DNA of 64,000 bases from Secundilactobacillus folii (GCF_009720675.1 NZ_WNJO01000001.1:248001-312000); one strand, 5' to 3'; positions 50,449-59,683 are shown, counted from the stretch's first letter. The notes: generated by a model from the letters alone, not told the origin. A program made the numbers and translations.

Positions 50449-51987
50449 ATGGCAGCAAAAGTGTATAATGATTATTTTTTTGATGAACCAGCTTTTAACA
50501 CCCATGATGGTGGCTACGTCCCACTCGAGGTGGCAGATGCGCCTGTCTCACCACTCGCCATTCCACCACTCCTGAAACCAGACAAACAAACCGATACCGA
50601 CATCTGGTACACGGTGACCGCCCAGGCAGGTGAAACGCAAATCTTGCCGGGCGCCAAAACGAAAACTTGGGGCTACAACACTTCCCTACTTGGACAGACA
50701 ATTGTCTACCCCGTTGGTAAGCATATTCATGTAACCCTGCAAAATCATTTGTCAGAGCTCACCACTTTTCACTGGCACGGGCTGATCGTTTCTGGTCCCT
50801 ACGTCGATGGTGGCTGTCACGCTCCAGTTTACCCTGGCGAAAGTAAACAGATCGACTTCACGCTCGATCAGCCGGCCGCAACAACTTGGTTGCACGCCCA
50901 CCCGTGTCCATCGACAGCTGAACAGGTTTGGCATGGACTCGCCACAATGGTGCTGGTAACTGATCAACACATCAATGACTTGCCATTACCTCATAATTAC
51001 GGTGTCGATGACATTCCGTTAGTTTTACAGGACCGCCGTTTCCACGAAAACAATCAGTGGGATTACCACGCCGATTATGATCCTGACGGTGTCCAAGGAC
51101 CAACAGCACTGATCAACGGTACCGTTAACCCAGTATTTGACGTAACCACCCAGAAGCTGCGGCTGCGGATCCTTGATGGTGCCAACCGTCGTGAGTGGCG
51201 CCTGCATTTTTCAGATGACCTGTCATTCACGCAAATTGCGAGTGATTCCAGTCTTTTGCCCGAACCAGTGCAATTGACCCACCTCATGTTGACTTGCGCA
51301 GAACGGGCTGAGATCGTCGTTGATTTTGCTGGCTACCACGATGGCCAAACTGTTACACTTTTCAGCGACGACGTGCCAATTGTCACGTTCAAGATTCACG
51401 CTTTTGCGGCTGACAACACAACCATTCCTGACCACCTATTAGATATCCAACGTCCGACTGTCGACCCATCAACACCCGTTCGAAAGATCACAATGAGCGG
51501 CATGGACGAGTCCGTGATGATGGATAACAAAAAGTTCTCGATGCAACGGATCGATGCAACTCAACCGGTTGGCGAAGCACAGTACTGGGACATTACGAAC
51601 ACGAATGATATGGATAGCGGTATGGTTCACCCATTCCATGTTCACGGAACTGCTTTCCTCGTTATTTCCAGAAATGGTCACGACCCATACCCGAATGAAC
51701 ACGGTTATAAAGATACCATTGGCGTTAATCCCGGTGAAACGGTCCGTTTGCTGGTTCGCTTTGATCTCCCTGGCGTCTACATGTATCACTGCCACATTAT
51801 CGAGCACGAAGACGGTGGTATGATGGCCCAGATTCAAACCTACGAAAAGGGCAAACCGATGCCAAAATACAAATTGATGGATATGGATACGTTGATGAAT
51901 GCCTTTGCTAAAGAACGGGGCATTAAACCAGAGGATCTCTGGATGGCCGGAATGGATTCATATCGTAAAATGGGTATGAAGATGTAA
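50449..51987 (+). CDS. Multicopper oxidase
   Basis: 512 residues, three cupredoxin domains. The trinuclear-cluster histidines appear as TFHWHG (His108, His110) and WLHAHP (His149, His151). C-terminal copper ligands appear as HPFHVHG (394-399) and YHCHIIEHEDGGMM (447-458), with Cys448 and Met458 fitting a type 1 site. The family oxidises phenols, amines or metal ions (Mn, Cu) and reduces O2 to water. No signal peptide or Tat motif is seen at the N-terminus (MAAKVYNDYFF), so the enzyme is probably cytoplasmic, as with several lactobacillus laccases reported to degrade amines. The substrate is not deducible. Confidence 0.93.
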   Translation: MAAKVYNDYFFDEPAFNTHDGGYVPLEVADAPVSPLAIPPLLKPDKQTDTDIWYTVTAQAGETQILPGAKTKTWGYNTSLLGQTIVYPVGKHIHVTLQNHLSELTTFHWHGLIVSGPYVDGGCHAPVYPGESKQIDFTLDQPAATTWLHAHPCPSTAEQVWHGLATMVLVTDQHINDLPLPHNYGVDDIPLVLQDRRFHENNQWDYHADYDPDGVQGPTALINGTVNPVFDVTTQKLRLRILDGANRREWRLHFSDDLSFTQIASDSSLLPEPVQLTHLMLTCAERAEIVVDFAGYHDGQTVTLFSDDVPIVTFKIHAFAADNTTIPDHLLDIQRPTVDPSTPVRKITMSGMDESVMMDNKKFSMQRIDATQPVGEAQYWDITNTNDMDSGMVHPFHVHGTAFLVISRNGHDPYPNEHGYKDTIGVNPGETVRLLVRFDLPGVYMYHCHIIEHEDGGMMAQIQTYEKGKPMPKYKLMDMDTLMNAFAKERGIKPEDLWMAGMDSYRKMGMKM

Positions 51988-52095
51988 TTCACCTGTTTTA
52001 TATGATACTTAGAAATATCTAGCTTTAATCTACAAAGAGTTTTAAAGTGTTCACCACAATTGCAATTCACTATCAATAACAATCTGATTTGAAAG

Positions 52096-52160
52096 AATAA
52101 AGCGCGAGGCCAGCAGCATTCCCGAAGTTTTGGAAAATGCTGCTGGCCTCGCGCTTTATT
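52096..52160. terminator. 25-bp perfect inverted repeat between the multicopper oxidase gene and ldhD
   Basis: AATAAAGCGCGAGGCCAGCAG... pairs exactly with its complement across a 15-nt loop. It is GC-rich with A/T ends and serves both converging genes as a terminator. Confidence 0.8.
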
Positions 52161-52224
52161 TTCTGAACTCAAAGTAAATCAAAAACGACCCGTAAAGGCC
52201 GTTTTCTTTTAAGCTTAATTCAAA

Positions 52225-53220
52225 TTAGAACTTAACTTCACTATCGTCAGTGCCCTTTTCAATCAAGTTAACGTTGCTGTTCAAAGCAAATTGAACCATG
52301 TTCTTAGCAGCGGTCTTGGTGTAAAAGGCGATGTGTGGCGTAACCAAAACGTTTTCACGCTTGATTAAGTTCTTCAAACGTTCGTCTGGAATAGCATCGA
52401 AGCTACCAAAGTCCGTGTTGAAGATGCCGACTTCGTCTTCGTAAACATCCAGAGCAGCACCAGCAACCTTGCCAGAGTCTAAGGCCCGAATCAAAGCATC
52501 CGTATCAATTAAAGTCCCACGAGCAGGGTTCAAAATGAAGACGCCATCCTTCATCTTGTTGAAGGCAGCATCGTCTAACATATGCTCGTTTTCCTTAGTT
52601 GCAGGTGAGTGCAATGAGATAACGTCAGCTTGAGCATATAATTCATCCAAGGTATCAACGTAGATACCTTCCTTCTCCAATTCAGGATTGTGGTAGATAT
52701 CATAAGCAACGATCTTGGCACCGAAACCACGGTAAATGTTGATTGCTTTACGGCCGATGCGACCAGTTGCAATCACACCAACTGTCATTTGATCCAGTTC
52801 ATCAGCAATGTCTGGTGCCCAACGTAAGTCACCATGGGCGATCTTACGGTCAAAGGTGTTAGTCTTACGAAGTAAACGCATTAATTGTGTAACTGTTAAT
52901 TCAGCAATTGCGCTTGGTGAGTATGCAGGCACGTTAGTTACTTTGATGCCATTCCGCTTGATCGCGTCCGCATCAATGTTATCAACACCAACGTTACGCA
53001 GTGAAAGCGACTTGATACCAAAGCTTGCTAATTTGTCCAAAACTTCAGCAGTGTATGGTTTTTGTTGGTAGACAACAGCACCATCATAGCCCTTAGCCTG
53101 ATCCACTGTTGAGTCATCCAATAATTCAGCAACAGCCTTAACTTCGATACCCTTGTCCTTGGACCATTGTTCGAGGTAAGGTTTTTCATCGTCACGAATA
53201 CCATATGCAATAATTTTCAC
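52225..53220 (-). CDS. ldhD: D-lactate dehydrogenase (D-2-hydroxyacid dehydrogenase family)
   Basis: I start at GTG (MKIIAYGIRDDEKPYLEQW), which follows GGAGG by eight bases. The 331-residue protein has the D-LDH order: catalytic domain, NAD fold with VGVIATGRIGRKAINIYRGFG, then NPARGTLIDTDALI (catalytic Arg), GAALDVYEDEVG (Glu) and LVTPHIAFYT (His296). It reduces pyruvate to D-lactate, regenerating NAD in fermentation. The first glycine of the usual GxGxxG is alanine (ATGRIG). A -10-like TAAAAT lies about 35 bp upstream. Confidence 0.92.
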   Translation of the reverse strand: MKIIAYGIRDDEKPYLEQWSKDKGIEVKAVAELLDDSTVDQAKGYDGAVVYQQKPYTAEVLDKLASFGIKSLSLRNVGVDNIDADAIKRNGIKVTNVPAYSPSAIAELTVTQLMRLLRKTNTFDRKIAHGDLRWAPDIADELDQMTVGVIATGRIGRKAINIYRGFGAKIVAYDIYHNPELEKEGIYVDTLDELYAQADVISLHSPATKENEHMLDDAAFNKMKDGVFILNPARGTLIDTDALIRALDSGKVAGAALDVYEDEVGIFNTDFGSFDAIPDERLKNLIKRENVLVTPHIAFYTKTAAKNMVQFALNSNVNLIEKGTDDSEVKF

Positions 53221-53376
53221 AATTGTTTCCTCCATTCACTAATCTGACTATTATTTTATCACGTTTCAGTGCGATTGATAAGCGTTTCCAGTAAATGTTG
53301 CAAAAAACGTGCATTTTCGAGCATGCTTTCATACTGGAGACGGTACCCAACAATATCAATGATACCGCTAACACAA

Positions 53377-53661
53377 CTAAATCTTGATCCCGCGAGCTTT
53401 CAAATACCGTTCCTTTGCTCGCCGTGACTGATGCTTAAACGCGTATTCCGCTTTCAAGGCAGCCGATTTAGTGAGAAAAGTTTCAAAATAAATCAGTTTT
53501 AGTGGATGGCGACTTTTAACCCTCGTATATTTGGCACCCCTACCCTGCTGATGGGCTTCAAACCGCTTATAAACGTCCGTAGAAAAACCACCGTATAACG
53601 TATTATCTGCACACAAAAGGACGTAAAAATAGTATTTTTGAGTTGATTGCTTTTCACTCAC
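53377..53661 (-). CDS. GIY-YIG nuclease-domain protein (UPF0213, YhbQ/YazA-like)
   Basis: 94 residues. The compact GIY-YIG domain fills the protein: [38 protein letters not shown], with the two tyrosine motifs, the conserved arginine and [22 protein letters not shown] with the metal-binding glutamate. The cellular target is not known for this branch. Its start overlaps the end of the trmN6-like gene by 8 bp, the conserved yabB-yazA arrangement of Firmicutes. Confidence 0.92.
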   Translation of the reverse strand: MSEKQSTQKYYFYVLLCADNTLYGGFSTDVYKRFEAHQQGRGAKYTRVKSRHPLKLIYFETFLTKSAALKAEYAFKHQSRRAKERYLKARGIKI

Positions 53662-54418
53662 CGTATAACATCTTCTTTACCGGTGCAGAATATTCCCCCG
53701 ATTCATCGTAGGTCATTAGCGCTGGTGATATTTTTAAGCCGCTTGCCTGCCCGTCCTTAATTGCCTCAACCAGTACAATATTAGCGTCTCGACCAGGCTT
53801 GGGGTAAACAAACTGCAGCCGCTTAATGGCTAGTCTATGCCGCCCCATGACGGTCGTTAAGTCAAGCAGCCGATCTGGGCGGTGCACGAAATAGGCGCGA
53901 CCATTCATTTTCAGTAGGCCACTAGTCACGCGGATCACCGTTTCTAATGAGGTCGTGATTTCATGCCGAGCAATTGCCAGGTACTGATTTGGATTTTTCT
54001 TACTGGCTGGCAGATCCGCAAAATAAGGTGGGTTACAAACCACCACGTCCACCGAATCTTTAGGAATCTGGTCAGTGATCGTCGCCAGGTCTTGCTGGTA
54101 GACTGTGACTTGCTCATCCAAATGGTTCAAAGTAACCGAGCGTTTTGCCATGTCTGCTAGCCGGGGTTGTAATTCCACCATTGCGATGTGGCCCCTGGTT
54201 TTTGGCGCCATAAATAATCCAACCGCACCATTACCGGCACACAGGTCGACCATCAGTCCCGTTCGTTTTGCTGGTGATCTAGCAAAATTAGCCAGTAAAA
54301 CGGCATCCAGCGAAAATGAAAAAACCTGTGGGCTCTGAATAATCTTTATGTCTTGGCTGTATAGCTGGTCAATTCGTTCGCCAGCCAGAAGCTCAGGAGT
54401 TGTCAAATAATCACCCAT
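53654..54418 (-). CDS. trmN6: tRNA1(Val) (adenine-37-N6)-methyltransferase-like enzyme
   Basis: 254 residues of class I SAM fold. The SAM-binding motif is [17 protein letters not shown], the acidic loop [14 protein letters not shown], and motif [13 protein letters not shown] has the NPPY of N6-adenine methyltransferases. The early [18 protein letters not shown] is characteristic of the YabB/TrmN6 group. It presumably methylates a tRNA adenine; the exact tRNA in lactobacilli is inferred. It overlaps the GIY-YIG gene and is divergent from plsC. Confidence 0.88.
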   Translation of the reverse strand: MGDYLTTPELLAGERIDQLYSQDIKIIQSPQVFSFSLDAVLLANFARSPAKRTGLMVDLCAGNGAVGLFMAPKTRGHIAMVELQPRLADMAKRSVTLNHLDEQVTVYQQDLATITDQIPKDSVDVVVCNPPYFADLPASKKNPNQYLAIARHEITTSLETVIRVTSGLLKMNGRAYFVHRPDRLLDLTTVMGRHRLAIKRLQFVYPKPGRDANIVLVEAIKDGQASGLKISPALMTYDESGEYSAPVKKMLYGE

Positions 54419-54422
54419 TTCA

Positions 54423-54464
54423 TTGATGTTTTCGTAAATTATCTTTATAATAGCAACTATTATA
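54423..54464. promoter_or_regulatory. plsC promoter with 8-3-8 dyad over the -10
   Basis: TTGATG (54423-54428), 17 bp, TATAAT (54446-54451). The -10 is part of the palindrome TATAATAG-CAA-CTATTATA (54446-54464), which also supplies a minus-strand TATTAT for trmN6. Confidence 0.7.
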
Positions 54465-54491
54465 CAACTTTACGTAAGAGAGGTTACAACG

Positions 54492-55136
54492 ATGTTTTAC
54501 TCGTTTATCCGTGTTTTAGTCTGGATACTCATTTATATTATTAATGGTAAACCACACTTCGAACACACCGACCGACTCCCAAAGGGCAATTACATCCTAG
54601 TTGGACCGCACCGAACTTGGTTTGATCCAATCTACTATGCACTTGCGGGTAGTCCAAAAAAGTTTAGTTTCATGGCCAAAGTCGAGCTGTTCAAGAACCC
54701 TATTCTCAGATGGATCTTAAAGCATGCCAACGCCTTCCCCGTTGACCGAAAGCACCCCGGTCCATCAGCCATTAAAACACCGGTTCGACTGTTGAAAAAC
54801 ACCGATTTATCATTGATCATGTTTCCTTCCGGTACCCGGCATTCGCAGGAACTCAAGGGTGGCGTGGCGGTGATTGCCAAATTAGCGAAGGTCCCAATCG
54901 TACCCACCGTTTATCAAGGCCCATTAACGTTTAAGGCGCTCTTCACGCGCAAACGGATCACCGTTGCATTTGGCGAACCATTTAGCGTTGATCCGAAAAT
55001 GAAAATGGACGATGCGGGTTTCAAAGTGATTGAAACCAAAATGCAACGGGGCTTCGATTCACTTGATAAAGCAATCGACCCCAACTTCCACTACGTTGAC
55101 CCGAAAGCTAAGGCCCGTTCCAAGTCGGAGGCTTAA
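54492..55136 (+). CDS. plsC: 1-acyl-sn-glycerol-3-phosphate acyltransferase
   Basis: 214 residues. One N-terminal hydrophobic segment precedes the catalytic motif I HRTWFDP (His40, Asp45). Later come motif II-like NAFPVDRKHPG and motif III FPSGTRHSQELKGG, where the usual Glu of FPEGTR is Ser. Motif IV is PIVPTVYQGP. It adds the second acyl chain to lysophosphatidate, giving the substrate for CdsA, encoded elsewhere in this window. The gene has a near-consensus promoter and ribosome site AAGAGAGG. Confidence 0.92.
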   Translation: MFYSFIRVLVWILIYIINGKPHFEHTDRLPKGNYILVGPHRTWFDPIYYALAGSPKKFSFMAKVELFKNPILRWILKHANAFPVDRKHPGPSAIKTPVRLLKNTDLSLIMFPSGTRHSQELKGGVAVIAKLAKVPIVPTVYQGPLTFKALFTRKRITVAFGEPFSVDPKMKMDDAGFKVIETKMQRGFDSLDKAIDPNFHYVDPKAKARSKSEA

Positions 55137-55272
55137 TCAGTTGGGTTGGCAGCTGAATATTTAATGTTTGCTATTTGGATTGGCTGGTAACGATAATGTT
55201 GCCAGCCATTCTTACTCAATTAACCATTCGGTTACCATCTAATTTAATCACACCATTAGTTTTCTCATTAGC

Positions 55273-55318
55273 AAAAATAAAGCAGCAATAGGTTTACGCT
55301 TATTGCTGCTTTATTTTT
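55273..55318. terminator. Bidirectional terminator between plsC and the ABC exporter
   Basis: AAAAATAAAGCAGCAATA and its exact complement, 18 bp, 10-nt loop, A and T runs on the two ends. Confidence 0.88.
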
Positions 55319-55361
55319 ATTTGCATCCAAATTAGTCTGAAATCATCTAAAATAACACGCT

Positions 55362-57155
55362 CTAATCCAAATGAGCTGTATTTTGCAGCTGAATCATATC
55401 ATAGTAAGCACCCTTCTGCGCCATTAATTCATCATTGGTTCCCCGTTCAATAATGCGACCCTGATTCAAAACAAGTATCAAATCAGCATTTTGAATGGTT
55501 GACAACCGGTGAGCGACCGCAATTGTGGTTCGCCCAGATTGCAGTTTTGCTAAACTTTTTTGAATCTCCTGTTCAGTTTCAGTATCAACGTTCGCCGTTG
55601 CTTCATCCAAGATCAAGATCTTGGGATCAGTAACCACCGTTCGAGCAAACGACAAAAGCTGTCGTTGACCGCTGGAATAACCGTTTCCACGTTCAATCAC
55701 CCGTGAATCGTAACCCTGTGGCAGCGACTCGATCATGTCGGCGGCGTTCACAAACTGTGCGGCGGCCCGGACTTGACGGTCAGAGATCGATTTGTCAAAC
55801 ATCCGAATGTTGGAGGCTACCGTGCCGTAAAACAGAAATGGTTCCTGCAGCACTAAGCCCATTTTCCTTCGTAGTGTTTTGTACTCATACTCACGGATAT
55901 CATGACCATCAATCAGCACTTCACCAGACTGAAATTCATAAAAGCGCATTAAGACGTTGATGATTGAAGATTTCCCACTTCCCGTTTCACCGACTAGTGC
56001 CACTGTCTGGCCTGGTTCAGCAACAAAGGAAATGTCATTTAAAATCGGCGTATGGCCGTCGTAAGAAAAACTGACGTGTTTAAACTCAATTCGTCCATCC
56101 GTGATCTCCCGTCCAGCAACTGGATGCTGAGTCGGCACAGCCGTGTCATCTGCCATCAGCTTCATGACTCGGGACCCAGAAACGATTCCGTCTTGGAAAT
56201 CACTCAAACTATCCATCATACTGGTCATCGGGTTAAATAAGTTATCCAAATAAGTCACAAAGGCGTAAATCATACCCGCAGGCACAAAACCGTTGAGACC
56301 GCGAATACCTAACAACGATAAGACCAGGATAACGCCTAAAGAATAAAATAAATCAATCAGCGGACTCAATAGCAATGAATTGATTCGAATCATCGCGCGG
56401 CGTGAATCAAAGTAAGCCCCGTTGATCTCATCAAATTCTTTGTTCATTCGCTTTTCCTGCCGAAATTGCTGAATGATGCTAATCCCAGTAATGGCTTCGG
56501 ACAGTCGGTCGTTGAGTTCACTCAAACGTTCTCGCATCCGCCGGTAGACCTTGGAACTATACCGTTGATAGTACCAGATCGTTACCGCCAGAAATGGCAA
56601 TAGAATCAGTAGCCACATCGCCACTCGTGCATTTAACACAAACATGGCGATCACTGAAGAAACCACCGAAAAGAGGGCGACAATTAGACTGCTAAATAAC
56701 TGCCAGAAGGTCGAAAACGACATGGTATCGTTAGTCAACCTCGACAGAATCGAGCCACTTGGCACCTGATCGAAAAACCGCATGCCAAGCCGGTGTAACT
56801 TATTAAACAGGAGTCGACGAACGCGCTCCAGCATGTACTCAGCGCCCATACTATACAGGTAAGTTTGCCAAAATTGCAGCAGTGCTTTGATGACCATCGC
56901 AAAGAAGTACAGGCCCGCAAAGAACCACATGATTTTCAAATCTGCTCGACCAACCTTTAAGTAGTGATCCATGTAGTTTTGAATGATCATCGGCAATAGA
57001 ATGTTAACGACACTGATCAGCGCCGCGAAAAAAATGGAGACAATAAAGTTCTTCCAGTAGGGTTTAGCGAAGCGGATCAGCTTACCGACAACATTCATTT
57101 GCTGTTTAATGGGAATGCTTTTAGCCCAAGCTGATTCATGCTTATTATTTTTCAA
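55362..57155 (-). CDS. ABC exporter half-transporter with catalytic Walker B glutamate (LmrD/BmrD-like)
   Basis: 597 residues from TTG behind AAGGGGG. Six membrane segments (about 35-340) precede a nucleotide-binding domain with Walker A VGETGSGKSSIINVL, the atypical signature YSSGQRQLLSFART and Walker B ILILDEATANVD with the catalytic Glu, then AHRLSTI. With the upstream partner it should form a heterodimeric multidrug exporter of the LmrCD/BmrCD/TM287-288 type. Its start lies 11 bp inside the end of the partner gene. Substrates are unknown; drug or lipid export is inferred. Confidence 0.92.
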   Translation of the reverse strand: MKNNKHESAWAKSIPIKQQMNVVGKLIRFAKPYWKNFIVSIFFAALISVVNILLPMIIQNYMDHYLKVGRADLKIMWFFAGLYFFAMVIKALLQFWQTYLYSMGAEYMLERVRRLLFNKLHRLGMRFFDQVPSGSILSRLTNDTMSFSTFWQLFSSLIVALFSVVSSVIAMFVLNARVAMWLLILLPFLAVTIWYYQRYSSKVYRRMRERLSELNDRLSEAITGISIIQQFRQEKRMNKEFDEINGAYFDSRRAMIRINSLLLSPLIDLFYSLGVILVLSLLGIRGLNGFVPAGMIYAFVTYLDNLFNPMTSMMDSLSDFQDGIVSGSRVMKLMADDTAVPTQHPVAGREITDGRIEFKHVSFSYDGHTPILNDISFVAEPGQTVALVGETGSGKSSIINVLMRFYEFQSGEVLIDGHDIREYEYKTLRRKMGLVLQEPFLFYGTVASNIRMFDKSISDRQVRAAAQFVNAADMIESLPQGYDSRVIERGNGYSSGQRQLLSFARTVVTDPKILILDEATANVDTETEQEIQKSLAKLQSGRTTIAVAHRLSTIQNADLILVLNQGRIIERGTNDELMAQKGAYYDMIQLQNTAHLD

Positions 57156-58905
57156 CGTTAGACCCCCTTACCTTCATCTCAAGTTCCTGACGTTCAAACA
57201 TCTGCTTATACCAACCGTTTTGCGCCATCAGTTCGGCGTGATTCCCACGTTCAGTGATGGTGCCATGATTTAGCACGATAATTTCATCCGCCTGCATGAC
57301 AGAACTTAAACGATGGGCAGCGATGATCGTCGTTTTACCTGCTCGTTCACCGTGCAAATTATTCAAGATCTTACTTTCAGTTTCCGCATCCACGGCGGAC
57401 AAAGCATCATCCAAGATGAGTAATTCCGGCTTGATCAAAAGGGCCCTAGCAATCGCCAATCGCTGTCGCTGTCCCCCTGACAGGGATACGCCTTCTTCAC
57501 CGACAAGCGTGTCGTAGCCGTCTTCAAACTGGGCAATTTGTTCCGTCAGCCCAGCTTCTGCCACGACCGCTTCGATTTCGGACTGAGTTGCTTCAGGCTT
57601 GGCAAAGGCAATGTTATCACGTACTGACTCTGAAAATAGGAAACTGTCCTGTGGCACGTAGCCGATCGCAGGCAAATAAGCATCCAACTGATAGTCTAAA
57701 ATGTTGGTTCCGCCATAGCTAATCGTGCCACGGTACTGTTCAAACTGCCGCAGCAGCAGCCGCATGATCGTCGTTTTACCAGCACCCACACGACCAACGA
57801 TTCCCAATGTTTTACCAGCTGGGATCGTGAATGATACCCTTTGCAACGTCACCTGTTCATCATCAGGATAATGAAACGATTCAACGTTAAATTGCAGGTC
57901 ACCACTAGGCCGTTTTGTTAACCCGTTACTTTGATCAACCACTTGTGACCGCTCGTTGATCAGGTGCATGACCCGGTCGTAACTGGCATTTCCACGTTCC
58001 ATGGTATTAAACAGCATCCCCACGGCAAAAATCGGCCAGATCATCATTGATAGATAGGTAATAAATGAAACTAAATTTCCAATTGAGATCACGTGATCAA
58101 CGACTAACGAACCACCCATCACAATGGTGGCTACATAAGCTAAAGCAATGATCAGTGTGGTAATTGGATCAAACATGGCGTCTAAACGGTTAACACGGCG
58201 GTTGACGTTAATAGTTTGGTCAACTTGCTGATTAAAATCATCAATATCTTCTTGTTCCTGACCCAGACTTTTGATGACTTTTACGCCACTAATACTTTCC
58301 TGAGCCTTATTATTCAAACGGGAAAAAGCCGCTTGTGAATCACGGAAGGCAACGTTGATCTTTTGACCCAAATAAAACGCCATCACTGCTAACAGTGGAA
58401 ATGGTAGTACGGCAATTAACGTCAATCGCCAGTTGACCAAGGTCATCATGGCAATCAAAGTGGTTCCACCGGTAATGATTGAGTCAGCAAACTGCAAAAT
58501 ACCGCCACCAGCAACCCGCTGAATAGCTTGAAGGTCGTTAGTAGCCCGAGCCATCAAGTCACCTGTCCGGTATTTTTGATAAAAAGTTTGATCCATATTC
58601 ATGTAGTGACCAAAAAGTCGGCGCCGCAAGGTTTGTTCGAGTTTAGCAGCTGCCCCCCAAATGGCTGTCCGCCACATGTAGCGGGCACCATACTGGCCAA
58701 TAGCGGCGCCAAATAAAATCAATAGATCAATCACCAGCAGACGAACCGTCAATCGGTGGCTGTGGATCAAGTCCACGATAACCCCAATCATTCGTGGTGG
58801 AATAATGGCTAATAACGCCGTAAATAACAGACCAAGCAGACCAAATAAATAGGTTCGCCACTGGACTTTAAAATACCAACCTAACTTTCTAAAAATACTC
58901 ATCAT
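57145..58905 (-). CDS. ABC exporter half-transporter with degenerate Walker B (LmrC/BmrC-like)
   Basis: 586 residues; ATG pair after AGGGGG. Six membrane segments are followed by the ATPase with Walker A VGRVGAGKTTIMRLLLRQF, perfect signature VSLSGGQRQRLAIARALL and Walker B LLILDDALSAVDAETESKI. There the catalytic Glu is replaced by Asp. That substitution, next to a partner with a normal Glu but imperfect signature, is the hallmark of heterodimeric exporters with one degenerate ATP site. It is first of the two-gene operon. A multidrug role is inferred from the family. Confidence 0.92.
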   Translation of the reverse strand: MMSIFRKLGWYFKVQWRTYLFGLLGLLFTALLAIIPPRMIGVIVDLIHSHRLTVRLLVIDLLILFGAAIGQYGARYMWRTAIWGAAAKLEQTLRRRLFGHYMNMDQTFYQKYRTGDLMARATNDLQAIQRVAGGGILQFADSIITGGTTLIAMMTLVNWRLTLIAVLPFPLLAVMAFYLGQKINVAFRDSQAAFSRLNNKAQESISGVKVIKSLGQEQEDIDDFNQQVDQTINVNRRVNRLDAMFDPITTLIIALAYVATIVMGGSLVVDHVISIGNLVSFITYLSMMIWPIFAVGMLFNTMERGNASYDRVMHLINERSQVVDQSNGLTKRPSGDLQFNVESFHYPDDEQVTLQRVSFTIPAGKTLGIVGRVGAGKTTIMRLLLRQFEQYRGTISYGGTNILDYQLDAYLPAIGYVPQDSFLFSESVRDNIAFAKPEATQSEIEAVVAEAGLTEQIAQFEDGYDTLVGEEGVSLSGGQRQRLAIARALLIKPELLILDDALSAVDAETESKILNNLHGERAGKTTIIAAHRLSSVMQADEIIVLNHGTITERGNHAELMAQNGWYKQMFERQELEMKVRGSNVEK

Positions 58906-58952
58906 GGTGCCCCCTTTCTTTGATATCGAGTTTTCCTTTCAAAGACTAAATT

Positions 58953-58982
58953 AAAAAAGACCCGGGCGCGCCCAAGTCTTTT
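58953..58982 (-). terminator. Terminator after yneF
   Basis: Minus strand AAAAGACTTGGGC/GCCCGGGTCTTTT (two wobble pairs) followed by T, between yneF and the ABC operon. Confidence 0.8.
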
Positions 58983-58998
58983 ACTCTGTAAATGCGGA

Positions 58999-59232
58999 TC
59001 AATGCTTTTCTGATTGCTGTTGTTTCATACTGTTCATCATCTGATGCAGTTTCTTTTCGGACGGACGTTGTCCCATCTGCATCATCATCATGCGCAATTG
59101 ATCTTCACTGATCGGTGGGTTTTCACGGATATATTTTTCCATGTACCGACGTGCAGCAAAAAAGCCGATTGCTAACCCAGCTAATAAAGCAACGATCACA
59201 ATTAGAATCCAAATGCCAGTTCCAAGTGTCAA
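58999..59232 (-). CDS. yneF: YneF family (UPF0154) small membrane protein
   Basis: 77 residues from TTG with AAGGAGG nine bases ahead. One N-terminal membrane segment ([22 protein letters not shown]) is followed by [39 protein letters not shown], the conserved block of UPF0154. The C-terminal tail is rich in Met, Gln and Lys. The family is found throughout Firmicutes; its role is unknown. It has its own terminator. Confidence 0.93.
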   Translation of the reverse strand: MTLGTGIWILIVIVALLAGLAIGFFAARRYMEKYIRENPPISEDQLRMMMMQMGQRPSEKKLHQMMNSMKQQQSEKH

Positions 59233-59328
59233 GCGGGTATGCCTCCTTTTTCAGTAACTTCCAATAAGTAATATTACACAAGTTCAAGTCATTTTAAAAG
59301 GGATTCTGAAGGAAACCTTTAAAAGTGA

Positions 59329-59571
59329 CTAGCGCAAACCCTTTTTCTTTTGAATCTTTTGCACTTTTTTAGGCGTGATCTCCTTACCAGATTTGTCGAA
59401 GACACGTAACATTTCAATATCGTTTTTAAAACCAGCACGGAACTTTTTCAAGTACTTTTGACGCAAATCTTTCCGTTCCAGTTTTTCAAGTTCAGTTAAA
59501 CCCTCGGCCTTAGCTTTACGAGCCAATTCGTTGATGCGGGCAATTAATTCTTTCATTTCTGTATCTGCCAT
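59329..59571 (-). CDS. ynzC: DUF896 family protein (YnzC-like)
   Basis: The start MADTEMKELI is chosen for AAGGGAG placed seven bases before it. The 80-residue protein has the helical hairpin LIARINELARKAKAEGLTELEKLERKDLRQKYLKKFRAGF, which defines DUF896, and a basic tail ending KVQKIQKKKGLR. In Bacillus the relative YnzC lies in the SOS operon next to lexA/yneA. Here lexA is about 2.5 kb away, an echo of that neighbourhood. Function unknown. Confidence 0.9.
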   Translation of the reverse strand: MADTEMKELIARINELARKAKAEGLTELEKLERKDLRQKYLKKFRAGFKNDIEMLRVFDKSGKEITPKKVQKIQKKKGLR

Positions 59572-59683
59572 TACTTTCACTCCCTTGTACAAACACGACT
59601 ATTGATAATACCGCAAAAGGCAGTCCGGTTCAAGGATAAGGACTATAAAAATGCAGCTGACAGTTACTTTATTTGATCAAAGC

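Noticed and set aside
53290-53310. Possible CcpA cre site upstream of ldhD (TGGAAACGCTTATCA)
   Set aside because: It has one base too many against the 14-bp consensus, so symmetry fails; not convincing.
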